Shown: in pieces, positions 25,966-35,086 of the stretch | How positions within the stretch are numbered: the first letter of the stretch is position 1 | Layout: the number at the start of each line of letters is the position of its first letter | NCBI RefSeq assembly: GCF_021390935.1 | Contig: NZ_JAJPUI010000001.1 | Span: forward strand, 930,001 to 994,000 | DNA length: 64,000 nt | Direction of reading: 5' to 3' | DNA from: Streptomyces sp. CC228A | GTDB lineage: Bacteria; Actinomycetota; Actinomycetes; Streptomycetales; Streptomycetaceae | The notes under the pieces: generated by a model | What the model saw: the letters and a program-made list of their open reading frames with translations, nothing else | Databases searched by the model: none | What the model was told of the DNA's origin: nothing | Program-made: the position numbers and the translations under genes

Positions 25966-27764
25966 GACAGCGGGTTGGGGACGGTGCCGTTGGGCCGCAG
26001 CGCGTGGCGTAGGGCCCGGTCGACATAGCGGGTGACGACGAGCCGGTCGGTGTTGAACGGGTAGCGCGGGAACTCGGCGGCGAGCATGTCGTACTCCGCG
26101 AAGCGGTCCTTCCGGTCCGGGAACCGCTTCTGGTACGACACGACCGCCTGCCGCACCAGCCGCCAGAACCGCTTCTCGTCCACGCCCAACTGCGCGGCGG
26201 CGAGCGGCGCCAGGTAGCGGAAGTGGCCCAGCAGGAGCTGGTCCACGACATGCTGGCGGATCACCACCGGGTTCTTGCGGGGCAGCACGTGGTCGTGGCC
26301 GTCGGGCTCCGGGCCCCGCTCCGGCACGGGCGTGTGCGACACGGACACGTCGTCGACGAAGTCCTTCAGGAACAGCCGGCGCGGCACCTCCTGCTCGTCG
26401 TAGCCGATGAGGGTGTTCTGGCCGTGCGGGTTGAAGGTGATGCCGTACGTGTACATCACGTGCAGCACCGGGTGCATGACCGTCTCGAACAGCCGCGACA
26501 GCCACTCCTCGGCGCCCAGCCCTGACGCCCGGGCCAGCTCCGCCGCGAACGACGTGCCGCGCTCGTCGACGTGCAGCAGCGAGGCGAAGGTGCGCACCCG
26601 CTCGCCCTCGTCGCGCCGCGACGACACCGACTCCCGCCAGATGCAGCCCAGCGTCTCCAGGTGCTGGTAGGGCATGTCCGGCACCCGGTCCAGGTAGGGG
26701 TGGCGGACCGTCACCGACGCGACCTCGCCCAGGAACACCGTCCGCAGTTCGTCGCGCAGCAGCGGGTCCTTCTCCAGCAGCCCCTTCAGCCACTGCGTGG
26801 TGAGCGGCGCACCCTGCGTGCAGTGCGGCGGGATGCCGCGCCAGATCAGCGTGTTGACGATCTTCAGGGGCAGTTTGACGTCGTAGCGGCCGCGCTCCGA
26901 CACGTTCGTCATCGTCCGCACGGACTGCTGCGGCAGGTAGCTGTCAGGGCTCTCGCCGAGCGGCACGATCCGCCGCTGGGCCACCTCCCCGGCGAACAGC
27001 ACCTGCACCGCGTGGTCCCACTGCCACGGGTGCACGGGCATCCACACGTACGCGTCCGGGTCGCCGCCCGCGGCGGCGATCCGCTCCCGGAACGCGGCCG
27101 CGGTGCGGTCGTCCAGCTCGTGCCGGACGACGGCGTGCTCGCTGAGGCCCGGGGTGCCCCGGAACTCGGCGAGGCCGCGGTGCACGGCGACCCACTGCAG
27201 GGCCACGGTCCGCTCCGACTCCGGGGCGTAGGCCCGCACGTCGGTCGCGGAGAAGCCGATGCGGCCCTTGTTGGCGACCAGCGTGGGGTGGCCCGTCATG
27301 GCGCACTCCAGCTCGGCGTGGTCCAGCAGCCGCAGCTCGGCGGCCGTGCGCCCGCCGTGCTCGATCCGCGCCGCGTCGACCGCGAGGGTCGCGGACAGCT
27401 CCGTGAGGTACATGCCGAGGGTCGGCGCGTCGGTGCCTATCGTCCCGGCGCAGTCGACGAGGAACCGCTGCACGTCCCACGCCGGGGTCTCGATCTCGTT
27501 GCCGAGCAGCCCGGCCGCGCCCCGCGTCACGGAGTCCGCGTCCACCCGCCACGAGCCGAGGGCGCCCCGCGCGGCGGCGAAGACGTAGGACACCCCGCTG
27601 TCGAGGTCGACCCGGTAGCGCCCCGGCTGCTCCAGCTCCCGGGGCGTGATCAACTCCTCGAACGCGAACTCGGAGAGGGTCTTGGCGAGCAGCCTGCGGT
27701 TGGCCTCGCGCCAGGACTCGGGGGACACGTCGGCGAGGTCGGGGACGGGGTGGCCGTCAGTCAT
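25962..27764 (-). CDS. IucA/IucC NIS siderophore synthetase 2
   Basis: This 600-residue NRPS-independent siderophore synthetase uses ATP to condense a carboxylate (citrate or a citryl-amide) with a hydroxamate amine. Motifs are HPTLVANKGRIGF, MPVHPWQWDH, the SVRTMTN and KLPLKIVNTL block, and FNPHGQNTL, followed by a FhuF-like C-terminal part. Length and the KLPLKIVNTLIWRG form fit RhbF, IucC and DesD-like enzymes better than IucA. The ATG at 27,764 is preceded by GGAAGG-like sequence on the minus strand. It likely performs the second condensation after the enzyme encoded at 31,935-33,652. Confidence 0.9.
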   Translation of the reverse strand: MTDGHPVPDLADVSPESWREANRRLLAKTLSEFAFEELITPRELEQPGRYRVDLDSGVSYVFAAARGALGSWRVDADSVTRGAAGLLGNEIETPAWDVQRFLVDCAGTIGTDAPTLGMYLTELSATLAVDAARIEHGGRTAAELRLLDHAELECAMTGHPTLVANKGRIGFSATDVRAYAPESERTVALQWVAVHRGLAEFRGTPGLSEHAVVRHELDDRTAAAFRERIAAAGGDPDAYVWMPVHPWQWDHAVQVLFAGEVAQRRIVPLGESPDSYLPQQSVRTMTNVSERGRYDVKLPLKIVNTLIWRGIPPHCTQGAPLTTQWLKGLLEKDPLLRDELRTVFLGEVASVTVRHPYLDRVPDMPYQHLETLGCIWRESVSSRRDEGERVRTFASLLHVDERGTSFAAELARASGLGAEEWLSRLFETVMHPVLHVMYTYGITFNPHGQNTLIGYDEQEVPRRLFLKDFVDDVSVSHTPVPERGPEPDGHDHVLPRKNPVVIRQHVVDQLLLGHFRYLAPLAAAQLGVDEKRFWRLVRQAVVSYQKRFPDRKDRFAEYDMLAAEFPRYPFNTDRLVVTRYVDRALRHALRPNGTVPNPLS

Positions 27765-27779
27765 GCGGAGGACACCTTC

Positions 27780-27935
27780 CTGTGGGTGGGATGGGGTGGT
27801 GTTCCTGTGGAGGGATGGAGAGATGGAGGGACGGGGTGGAGGGATGGGGTGGAGGTGGAGGGGGCGGGGCCCTTCCCGGCCCGTATACCGCTCGGGTACG
27901 CGGCCCGTATGCCGCTCGGGCACGCCGCTCGGGCC
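27780..27935. repeat. G-rich low-complexity and short repeats inside the siderophore locus
   Basis: This 244-bp gap between the second decarboxylase and the second synthetase is the largest in the locus. It holds several copies of GGAGGGATGG-like sequence (about 27,810-27,865) and then three tandem variants of CCGTATRCCGCTCGGG (27,881-27,925). No iron box or gene is visible here. Confidence 0.65.
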
Positions 27936-28008
27936 CGCCGCGCGCCCACCGCGTGGTGCGCGCGGCGGCGCCGTCCCGGAGGAGCGCGCGGCGCCCCGGC
28001 GGCGCCCG

Positions 28009-29580
28009 TCACGCGGCGTCCTCCTCCGCGGCCTGCCCGGCGCGGACGACGGCCGCGAGCAGCCCGTCCACGTCGCCGGCCGTGGCCTGCGGGTTCAGCA
28101 GCGTCAACTTCAGGCGGACGGTGCCGGGCCCGCCGTCCCCGGCCGCGTCGGTACGGCCCACCAGCGCCGTGCCCGCGCGCAGCAGCCGGCGGCGCAGCGC
28201 CCCGTTCACGCGGTCGGACGCGGCCGGGTCCCGGGTGACGTACCGGAACACGACCGTGGACAGCGTCGCCCCGGCGGTGAGCGCCAGCCGCGGATGCGCC
28301 GTGACGGCCGCCTCCGCGTGCCGGGCCAGGTCGTGGCAGGCGTCCAGCATGGCCCCGACGCCGTCCGTGCCGAGGGCGAGGAACGTGGCGGCGACCTTCA
28401 GGGCGTCGGCGCGGCGGGTGGTCTGCAGCGACAGGCCCAGCAGCCCGTCGTAGCCCGCCTCCCCGTCGTCGTCCGGGTTGAGGTACGCCACCCGCCGGCC
28501 GGTGGTCGCGGTGAAGTCGGCGGCGTCCCGGGCCAGCAGGACGCTGGCGGACGCGGGCTGCCAGGCCGTCTTGTGCAGGTCGAGCGTGACGGTGTCGGCC
28601 TCCTCGATGCCGTCCAGCAGCGGCCGCAGCCGCCGCGAGAACAGGGCGCCGCAGCCGTACGCCGCGTCGACGTGCAGCCGCACGCCGTGCTCGCGTGCCA
28701 CGGCCGCGACCTCCGGCAGCGGGTCGACGGAGCCGTAGTCGGTGGTGCCCGCGGTCGCGACGACGGCGACCGGCAGGTGCGTTCCGCGGTCCGCCGCGCG
28801 CAGCACGGCGTCCAGTGCCTCCGGCCGCATCCGGTGCCGGTCGTCGGTCGGCACGGTCCGCACCGCCTCCTCGCCGAGCCCGAGGACGGCGCAGGCGCGG
28901 GCCACGGAGAAGTGCGCCAGTTCCGAGCAGAACACCAGCGGCGCGCTGCCGAGCCCGGCCAGTCCCGCGGCGCGCACGTCGCGCAGCTTCGCGGCGGCGG
29001 CGTCGCGGGCTATGAGCAGGGCCTGCAGGTTGGACGCGCTGCCGCCGGAGGTGAACACCCCGCCGCCGTCCTGGCCGTAGCCGGCGAGCCGGGCGAGGCC
29101 GCGGACCAGCCGCCGCTCGATCTCCACGGCGTACGGGCCGGAGTCCCAGGTGTCGACGGACGCGTTGAAGACCCCGGCGAGCGCGTCGGCGGCCGCGGCG
29201 ACGGCCAGCGACGGCGGCTGGAGGTGGGCGGCGGCCCTCGGGTCGGAGAGGTCCACGGTCGTCTCGGCGCAGGCACGGGCCAGCGCCAGCACGGCCTCCC
29301 GGCCGCCGCCGGTGCGCGGGACCGGCCCGTCGGGGAACTGCTCGTCCACCAGGCACGTCAGCTCCTCCGGGCTCAGCGGGGGCAGCGGGCCGCCGCGGCG
29401 GCGCAGCCCGGCGGCCGCCTCCCGGGCGAGTTCCCCGACCAGCCGGCCGACTTCGACGAGGCCGGCGGGGGCGGCGGCGAGCAGATCGGGTTCGAGCAGC
29501 GGTGACGGGGCGTTCGCGGACGTGCGGGTCGCCGCGTGGCGCGCGGCCCGACCGGACAGGGCACTACCGGGCATCGTCAT
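28009..29580 (-). CDS. PLP-dependent group II decarboxylase 2 (siderophore diamine synthesis)
   Basis: This 523-residue pyridoxal-phosphate decarboxylase is of the DABA/lysine/aromatic amino acid decarboxylase family. The PLP lysine is in TLDLHKTAWQP. GVFTSGGSASNLQALLIAR and HVDAAYGCGALFS are the cofactor-contact segments. It is a paralogue of the decarboxylase at 35,083-36,626, and both lie in the siderophore locus. It may supply a different diamine (for example cadaverine or putrescine) or duplicate the diaminobutyrate activity; sequence alone cannot decide. Its ATG overlaps the exporter stop (ATGA at 29,577-29,580). Confidence 0.88.
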   Translation of the reverse strand: MTMPGSALSGRAARHAATRTSANAPSPLLEPDLLAAAPAGLVEVGRLVGELAREAAAGLRRRGGPLPPLSPEELTCLVDEQFPDGPVPRTGGGREAVLALARACAETTVDLSDPRAAAHLQPPSLAVAAAADALAGVFNASVDTWDSGPYAVEIERRLVRGLARLAGYGQDGGGVFTSGGSASNLQALLIARDAAAAKLRDVRAAGLAGLGSAPLVFCSELAHFSVARACAVLGLGEEAVRTVPTDDRHRMRPEALDAVLRAADRGTHLPVAVVATAGTTDYGSVDPLPEVAAVAREHGVRLHVDAAYGCGALFSRRLRPLLDGIEEADTVTLDLHKTAWQPASASVLLARDAADFTATTGRRVAYLNPDDDGEAGYDGLLGLSLQTTRRADALKVAATFLALGTDGVGAMLDACHDLARHAEAAVTAHPRLALTAGATLSTVVFRYVTRDPAASDRVNGALRRRLLRAGTALVGRTDAAGDGGPGTVRLKLTLLNPQATAGDVDGLLAAVVRAGQAAEEDAA

Positions 29581-31370
29581 GGCAGGTCATTCCTGTTGGC
29601 CCTCGGGGAGGGGCGGGCAGGGGCAGGGGTGGTTCGTGCGGGGCTCCGGGTGTCAGCCCCGGCCGGGCGGCGCCGCCGCGGCACCGGGGACCGCCGCGGC
29701 GCGCCGGCCGGGGAGCAGGGGAGCGGCGGCCGTGTCCGGCAGGGCGGGCGCGGCAGTCCCGGGCATCCGTGTGCCGGGATCGTCCGCGGCCGGCGCGGCA
29801 CGTGCGGAGCCGGACGCGGCGCCGTCGGGACGTCCGGCGCCCGGTGCCGGGGCGGGCGGTGCCGGGGCGGCGGGGGCGGCGTGGGCGGCGGAGGGGCCGG
29901 TGCCCGGTCCGGTGGGGCGGCCGCCGCACCGGGCGGCATGGGAAGGACGGGCACGGGGTTGTGCGCCGCGGCCGACCGGTCGGCCGCCGGCCCCGGCGGC
30001 ACGGAGCCGGCGGGCGGGGCCGGGTCAGGGGCAGCGGCGGGCCTCGCGGCGGGTCCTGCCGGCGGCGGGGCCCCGACGGGGGATACGGGCACCACGGGGC
30101 CGCCGGCGGGCTCCGCGGCCGGCGCGGGTCCGACGGGCGCCGGACCCGCGGCCGGACCCGGTGGTGCGGGGGCCGCCGCCGCGCCGGGCGGTGCCGTGCC
30201 GCCGGGTGCGGGCGCCGGGGCGTCCGCGCGGGTCAGCACCGCCAGGGCGGCCAGCAGCGCGGCCGAGGCCAGCAGCGGTGCCCACAGGGCCGCCGCGGCC
30301 GCCGCGGTGGCGACCAGCGGGGCCAGCACCAGGCCCGCCGTCTGCGCCATGGCGACGACGCTGTACGCCGCCCCCGACGCGCTCGCCGCGATCACCCGCT
30401 CGTCCACCGCCACCTGGCTCAGGGCGAGCCCCGCGCCGAAGCAGGCGCGCCCCCGCCAGCGTGCCCGGGGACACCGCGGCCGCCTGCACGGCCAGCCCGG
30501 CGGCGGCCAGCAGCAGCCCGTACGGGAGCAGCCGAGCGCCCAGTCGCAGCCGCAGCCGCCCGACCAGCGGCAGCAGCGCCAGCACCGCCGCGTGCGGCAG
30601 CACGAACAGCACCGTCGCCGTGCCCGCGGACCCGCCGGCGCCCGTCGCGTACTCCGTGAAGTACGGCCGCGCCGCGTACACCGCGACCGTCGTCAGCAGC
30701 ACGTACCCGGCGAGCCGCAGGACCCGCCGGTCCTCCCGGCCCGCACCGCCGCGCGGCGCGGCGTGCGGCGCGGCGTGCGGCGGGGCTCCGGGCGCCGCAG
30801 CACCCGCACGCAGGCCGCAAGCAGCGCCGCCTCCAGCAGCACCAGCAGCGGCAGCGCCGTGCGGGGGTCGGGTACGGACACCACCGCGCCGCCCAGCAGC
30901 GTCGCCGCGACCGCCGAGGCGTGCAGCACGGCCACGTACTGCACCACCCCCGGCAGCACCCCGCGCGGATGGCTCCGCGCGAGCCCGGGGTACGCCAGCA
31001 GGACCACCGCTTTCGCGGCCGCCAGCAGCACCGACACGGCCGTGAACGCCGCGTAGGACGGCGCCAGCACCAGGCCGCCCGCCAGCAGCACGGCAGCCGA
31101 CTGGCCCGCCGTGACCAGCGCGGGCAGCGGGACCCGGTGGGTGGCCCGGCCCCACAGCGGCAGCGCGGCGACCGCGGCGAGCTGGCACACCACCAGGAAC
31201 AGCCCGGTCGCCGCCAGCTCCTCCACCCCGTAGGCGGCCCGGAACAGGGCGGGGTAGAAAGGGGCCAGCGCCGACTGGGTCACCATGTGCAGCCCCGCCG
31301 CCGCGAGCAGCACCGGCCGCCCGCGCGCCACCGCCATCCCGGCCCCCGTCATCCCGCTGCCCCCCGTCAT
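29577..31370 (-). CDS. MFS transporter, probable siderophore exporter (frame interrupted)
   Basis: This major facilitator protein would export the finished siderophore. The N-terminal half runs from 31,370 (GLHMVTQSALAPFYPALFR and six helices). It breaks near 30,735, continues in a second frame (RLAGYVLLTTVAVYAARPYF onward), and breaks again near 30,440, where FGAGLALSQVAVDERVIA resumes. One missing base at the first break, and two missing or one extra at the second, restore it. After the last helix (ASAALLAALAVL) the frame continues for about 210 residues of Pro/Ala-rich sequence to the TGA at 29,577. That is unusual for the family. The ATGA overlap with the decarboxylase supports this stop. 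Confidence 0.75.
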
Positions 31371-31386
31371 CCGGTGCCCCGCCCCG

Positions 31387-31938
31387 TCACGCCGTGCGCT
31401 CGCGGACCATGAACGCCGCCTGCTTGACCGGCAGGTCGAGCAGGCCGGCCGGCCGGAACCCGGCCCGTTCGAACACCCTCACCGAGCGGGCGTTGCGCAC
31501 GTCCGGCTCCGCCACCACCCGCTGCGCGTACGGATCGGTGCGCAGCTGCCAGTCCGTCACCGCCCGCAGCAGCGCCGCGCCCAGCCCCCTGCCCCGGTAC
31601 GCGGACGGCCCCAGCAGCAGGTGCACGCCGGCGTCCCGGGGGCGGGCGTCGTAGTGGTGGCGCAGCGGGTCCAGGTCGGCGCGGTACAGCTCCCAGTAGC
31701 TCATCGGCACGCCGTCGACACAGCCGATCCACGGCGTGGAGTGGGCGCTCGCCACCTGCTCCCGCAGATACGCGGCGATCCGCTCGGCGGGCTGCGCCAG
31801 CTCCCAGTACGCCGCCACCTCGGGGTCGTTCATCCAGGTGTGGACCAGCCCGGCGTCCGCGCCGGGGTCGACGGGCCGCAGCGCGAACAGCCCCGCGTCG
31901 AGCCGCGTCTCGGCCACCGTGGGCGGTGCGCCCGTCAC
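31387..31938 (-). CDS. GNAT acetyltransferase for hydroxamate formation (IucB/RhbD type)
   Basis: This 183-residue N-acetyltransferase should acetylate the N-hydroxylated diamine to a hydroxamate. The domain matches the siderophore-type acetyltransferase family: RPVDPGADAGLVHTWMNDPE at the start, VAAYW, SYWELYRADLDPLRHHY, and the acetyl-CoA loop YRGRGLGAALL. The GTG at 31,938 overlaps the synthetase stop (GTGA). The exporter gene begins 16 bases later. The short protein with a small-acyl-type sequence argues for acetate, not a long fatty acyl group, but acyl choice is inference. Confidence 0.9.
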   Translation of the reverse strand: MTGAPPTVAETRLDAGLFALRPVDPGADAGLVHTWMNDPEVAAYWELAQPAERIAAYLREQVASAHSTPWIGCVDGVPMSYWELYRADLDPLRHHYDARPRDAGVHLLLGPSAYRGRGLGAALLRAVTDWQLRTDPYAQRVVAEPDVRNARSVRVFERAGFRPAGLLDLPVKQAAFMVRERTA

Positions 31939-33652
31939 TTGCGCACCTCCGCGATCGGGTTGGGCAGGTCCACGTACACGGACTGGGCCTCCAGCGGGCC
32001 CGTCAGCTCGTCCATGCCGTGCACCCGGGTCAGCAGGTTCGCCTTGCAGCGCAGCACCGGCTCGTCCCGCAGCAGCGCGGCGAGGCGCAGCCGGTCGCCG
32101 TGCTCGGCGGCGAGCCCGGCGAGGAAGGCGTCCGCGCGGCGCAGCAGCGCCTCCTCGTCCGCGAGCCCCTGCGAGCCGAGCGCGCCGGCCAGGCCGAGGA
32201 GGTTGTTGATGCCGACGTAGTAGGCCAGCCGCTCGTCGATGACCTCGTCCGCCACGTACGTCCCCAGGTCCCGGCCGATGCCGGGCACCCAGCCGTACAG
32301 CGCCTCGCTGCGGGCGGGGGAGAAGTAGTAGCCCTGGTTGTCGCGGTAGCGGCCGCCGACCGGCCGGCCGTCGGCGTCGAGGACGACGAGCGTGTTCTGC
32401 TGGTGCGCCTCCAGGCCCAGGCCGTACGTCGCGTACAGCCACAGCACCGGGGCGACGACCTGCTCGGCGTACTGGGCGAACCACTCCTCGCCGACCTCCG
32501 CGGGCGGCCGCCCGGTCGCCTCGGCGAGGCCGTGCACCAGCCGGGCGAGCTGCGACCGGCCGTCGGGCAGGTCGGGGCGCGGGGCGACCAGCCCCGCCAC
32601 GCACACGGCCTGCTCCGCGGCGCCCGCGGGGAACGGGTTGGCGCGCACCACGACGTCCAGGCCGGTGGACTCGCGGTGGCCTTCGGGTGCGTCGACCGCC
32701 AGCCACGCCGGATCCCGCACCACCGCGAAACCGGGGTGGGCGGCGTGCAGCGCGCGGGCGAGCCCGGCGGTCAGCAGCCGGTCCACGGCCAGGCCCCGGT
32801 GCGCTCGGACCGCATGTTCTCGCGGCGGGAGTTGGTGATGCGCAGGCCCAGCGAGAACTTGAGCATCACCGGCGCGTCCGCCCGGTACAGCGTCCGCACG
32901 GAGGACGTCGGCGACCAGTCGGGGCCCGCGGGCCCCAGGTCGCGCAGCAGCCCCGCGTCGAGCAGCGCCCGCACCGGCGGCCGGTGCACCACGTCCTGCG
33001 CCTGCCACGGGTGCGCGGGCACCAGGACCGTGCCGGCCGGGGGCCGCAGGCCGCCCGCGAAGGACGCCAGCAGGTCCTGCGCCGACCGGTCGAGGGAGGA
33101 GTCGGCCTGGACGACGGACGGGTCCGCGGCGAACCAGTGCAGCGGGAAGGCGCCGCGTGCCTCGGGGGAGTAGCGTGCCGCCTCGGCCTCCGTCAGGCCC
33201 TCGCGGCTCTTCGGTGTCGGATGCAGCGGATGGCCCGTGATCAGCGCCTGCTCCGCGGCGAGGAACGCCGTCGTGCCGTCCGGGTCCCGCGGGGCGGCGG
33301 ACCTGTCCCGCACGAACGCGGCGGTCCGGCGCACCGAGTCGCCGACCCGCCCGGTGAGGTCGGTGACGCACTCGGTGTCCCCGTCGGCGGCCTCCGTGCC
33401 GAGCAGCGCGGCCAGCGCGGTGGCGGGCAGCGGCGTGCCGGAGCGCAGCCGCGCCGGTCCGAAGCGGTGCCAGCCGACGGGCGACCAGTACAGGACGGGG
33501 ACGTCGACGCCCGTACCGGACGAGGGGAACTCCAGGCGCAGCACGCCGTCGTCGGGGCGCTCCACCCCGGTCTCCCGCACCCAGCAGCGCAGGAGGCTTT
33601 CGGTGGCGGCGCGGTCGGCGACGGCGAGGGGCGGTTCCTGGGTCTGGGTCAT
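31935..33652 (-). CDS. IucA/IucC NIS siderophore synthetase 1 (one frame break)
   Basis: This synthetase of about 572 residues is read in two frames. The first part (from 33,652) has HPLHPTPKSREG, VPAHPWQAQDV, SVRTLYRADAPVMLKFSL and ITNSRREN. The second part has AHQQNTLVVLD, RDNQGYYFSP and the FhuF-like C-terminal helices, ending NPIAEVRK. One missing base near 32,812 (after MRSE) restores continuity and gives AHRGLAVDRLL. The frame break falls inside the conserved core, so as printed the enzyme would be dead. A sequencing deletion is more likely. It resembles IucA/RhbC and may attach the first hydroxamate arm to citrate. Confidence 0.87.
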
Positions 33653-33700
33653 GCGGCCTTCCTTCGTGTACTCGTGTCCGCGTGCGTCGGGGGCGGTCGT

Positions 33701-35086
33701 TCAGCGGCGCGTGTCCGCCAGGCCGAACGTGGTGAAGGCGGTGCGGCTGGGCAGCGGGTAGGGGGAGCGGCCGGTGAGCGCGTTGAGGATGACCGCGGAG
33801 CGCCAGGCGGCGAGCCCGAGGTCCGGGGTGCCCACGCCGTGCGTGTGCCGCTCGGCGTTCTGCACGAACACCGCGCCGCCGACCTTCTCGTCGAGGGCGA
33901 GCCGCTGGTCCCGGTCGACCAGCGGGCGGCCCTCCGGGTCGCGGGCGACGTACTCGCCCAGCGGTTCCAGCAGCGCGTCGACGGGCCGCTCCGCGTACCC
34001 GGTGGCGAGGACGACGGCGTCGGTGCGCAGGCTTGCCGCGGAGCCCTCCTCGGTGTGCCGCAGCGCGAGGTCGATGCGCCCGTCGCGGCGGGCGGCGCCG
34101 GTCACCGCGACGCCGGGGGTGAGGACGACGTCGGGCCAGCCGCCGGGCAGCACCCGCCGGTACAGCTCGTCGTGGATGTCGGCGAGGGTGTCGGCGCTGA
34201 CGCCCTTGTAGAGCTGCCACTGCCCGGGCAGCAGCCGGTCCCGTGCGTCCTGCGGCAGCGCGTGGAAGTAGCGCGTGTAGTCGGGGGTGAAGTGCTCCAG
34301 GCCCAGCTTGCTGTACTCCATGGGCGCGAACGCGGGGGTGCGCGCCAGCCAGGCCAGGCCCTCCCGGCCGCGGGGGCGGGCCCGCAGCAGGTCGAGCAGC
34401 ACCTCGGCGCCCGACTGCCCGGCGCCGACCACGGTGACGTGCTCCGCGGCCAGCAGCCGCTCCCGATGGGCGAGGTAGTCGGCGGAGTGCAGCACCGGCA
34501 CGTCCGGGTCGCCGGCCAGCGGGCGCAGCGGCTCGGGCACGTGGGGGGCGGTGCCGACGCCCAGGGCGAGGTGGCGGGCGAGGATCGTGCCGCGGCCGGC
34601 GGGTGCGCCGTCGCCGTCGAGGCGGGTGTAGGCGACCTCGAACGCCTGGCGGGACTCGTCCCAGTGGACGGTGTCGGCGCGGTGGCCGAAGCGGCAGGAC
34701 GGCAGCCGCTCGCTGACCCAGCGGCAGTAGGCGTCGTACTCGGCGCGCGGGATGTGGAAGCGCTCCGCGAAGTAGAACGGGAACAGCCGTTCCTGGGACC
34801 GGATGTAGTTCAGGAAGGACCAGCGGCTGGTGGGGTCCACCAGGCTCACCAGATCGGCGAGGAACGGCACTTGGAGGGTCGCGCCGTCTATCAGTAGTCC
34901 CGGGTGCCAGCGGAAGGCGGTGCGCTGCTCCAGGAAGACGGCGTCCAGCCCGGGAACGCCGTCGGCGAGCGCGGCGAGCGACAGGTTGAACGGGCCGATG
35001 CCCACGCCGAGCAGGTCGACGGGCGCCGGGGTGCCGGCGCCGCCGTCCCCCGTGCCGTCGGCGTCGTCCGCGGAGTGGTGGTTCAT
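33701..35086 (-). CDS. L-lysine/ornithine N-monooxygenase family hydroxylase (RhbE/IucD type)
   Basis: This 461-residue FAD- and NADPH-dependent N-hydroxylase oxidises a primary amine to the hydroxylamine, the first step to a hydroxamate. FAD loop: VGIGPFNLSLAALA (about residues 27-40). NADPH loop: VVGAGQSGAEVLLDLL. The C-terminal substrate/FAD signature ATGYAERP is also present. In this setting the expected substrate is 1,3-diaminopropane (as for RhbE) or another diamine, not the free amino acid; this rests on the linked decarboxylases. The ATG overlaps the decarboxylase stop (ATGA at 35,083-35,086). The first synthetase starts 48 bases downstream. Confidence 0.92.
   Translation of the reverse strand: MNHHSADDADGTGDGGAGTPAPVDLLGVGIGPFNLSLAALADGVPGLDAVFLEQRTAFRWHPGLLIDGATLQVPFLADLVSLVDPTSRWSFLNYIRSQERLFPFYFAERFHIPRAEYDAYCRWVSERLPSCRFGHRADTVHWDESRQAFEVAYTRLDGDGAPAGRGTILARHLALGVGTAPHVPEPLRPLAGDPDVPVLHSADYLAHRERLLAAEHVTVVGAGQSGAEVLLDLLRARPRGREGLAWLARTPAFAPMEYSKLGLEHFTPDYTRYFHALPQDARDRLLPGQWQLYKGVSADTLADIHDELYRRVLPGGWPDVVLTPGVAVTGAARRDGRIDLALRHTEEGSAASLRTDAVVLATGYAERPVDALLEPLGEYVARDPEGRPLVDRDQRLALDEKVGGAVFVQNAERHTHGVGTPDLGLAAWRSAVILNALTGRSPYPLPSRTAFTTFGLADTRR

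Noticed and set aside
24092..26251. Binding protein read as a 719-residue protein
   Set aside because: The extra N-terminal part is the wrong frame of the ATPase and synthetase genes. The lipoprotein signal at MRTPPRAARA marks the true start at 25,102.
25962..27764. DesD of a desferrioxamine cluster
   Set aside because: The synthetase resembles DesD in length, but the locus has a diaminobutyrate aminotransferase and a second synthetase, which desferrioxamine loci lack. The DesABCD gene order is absent.
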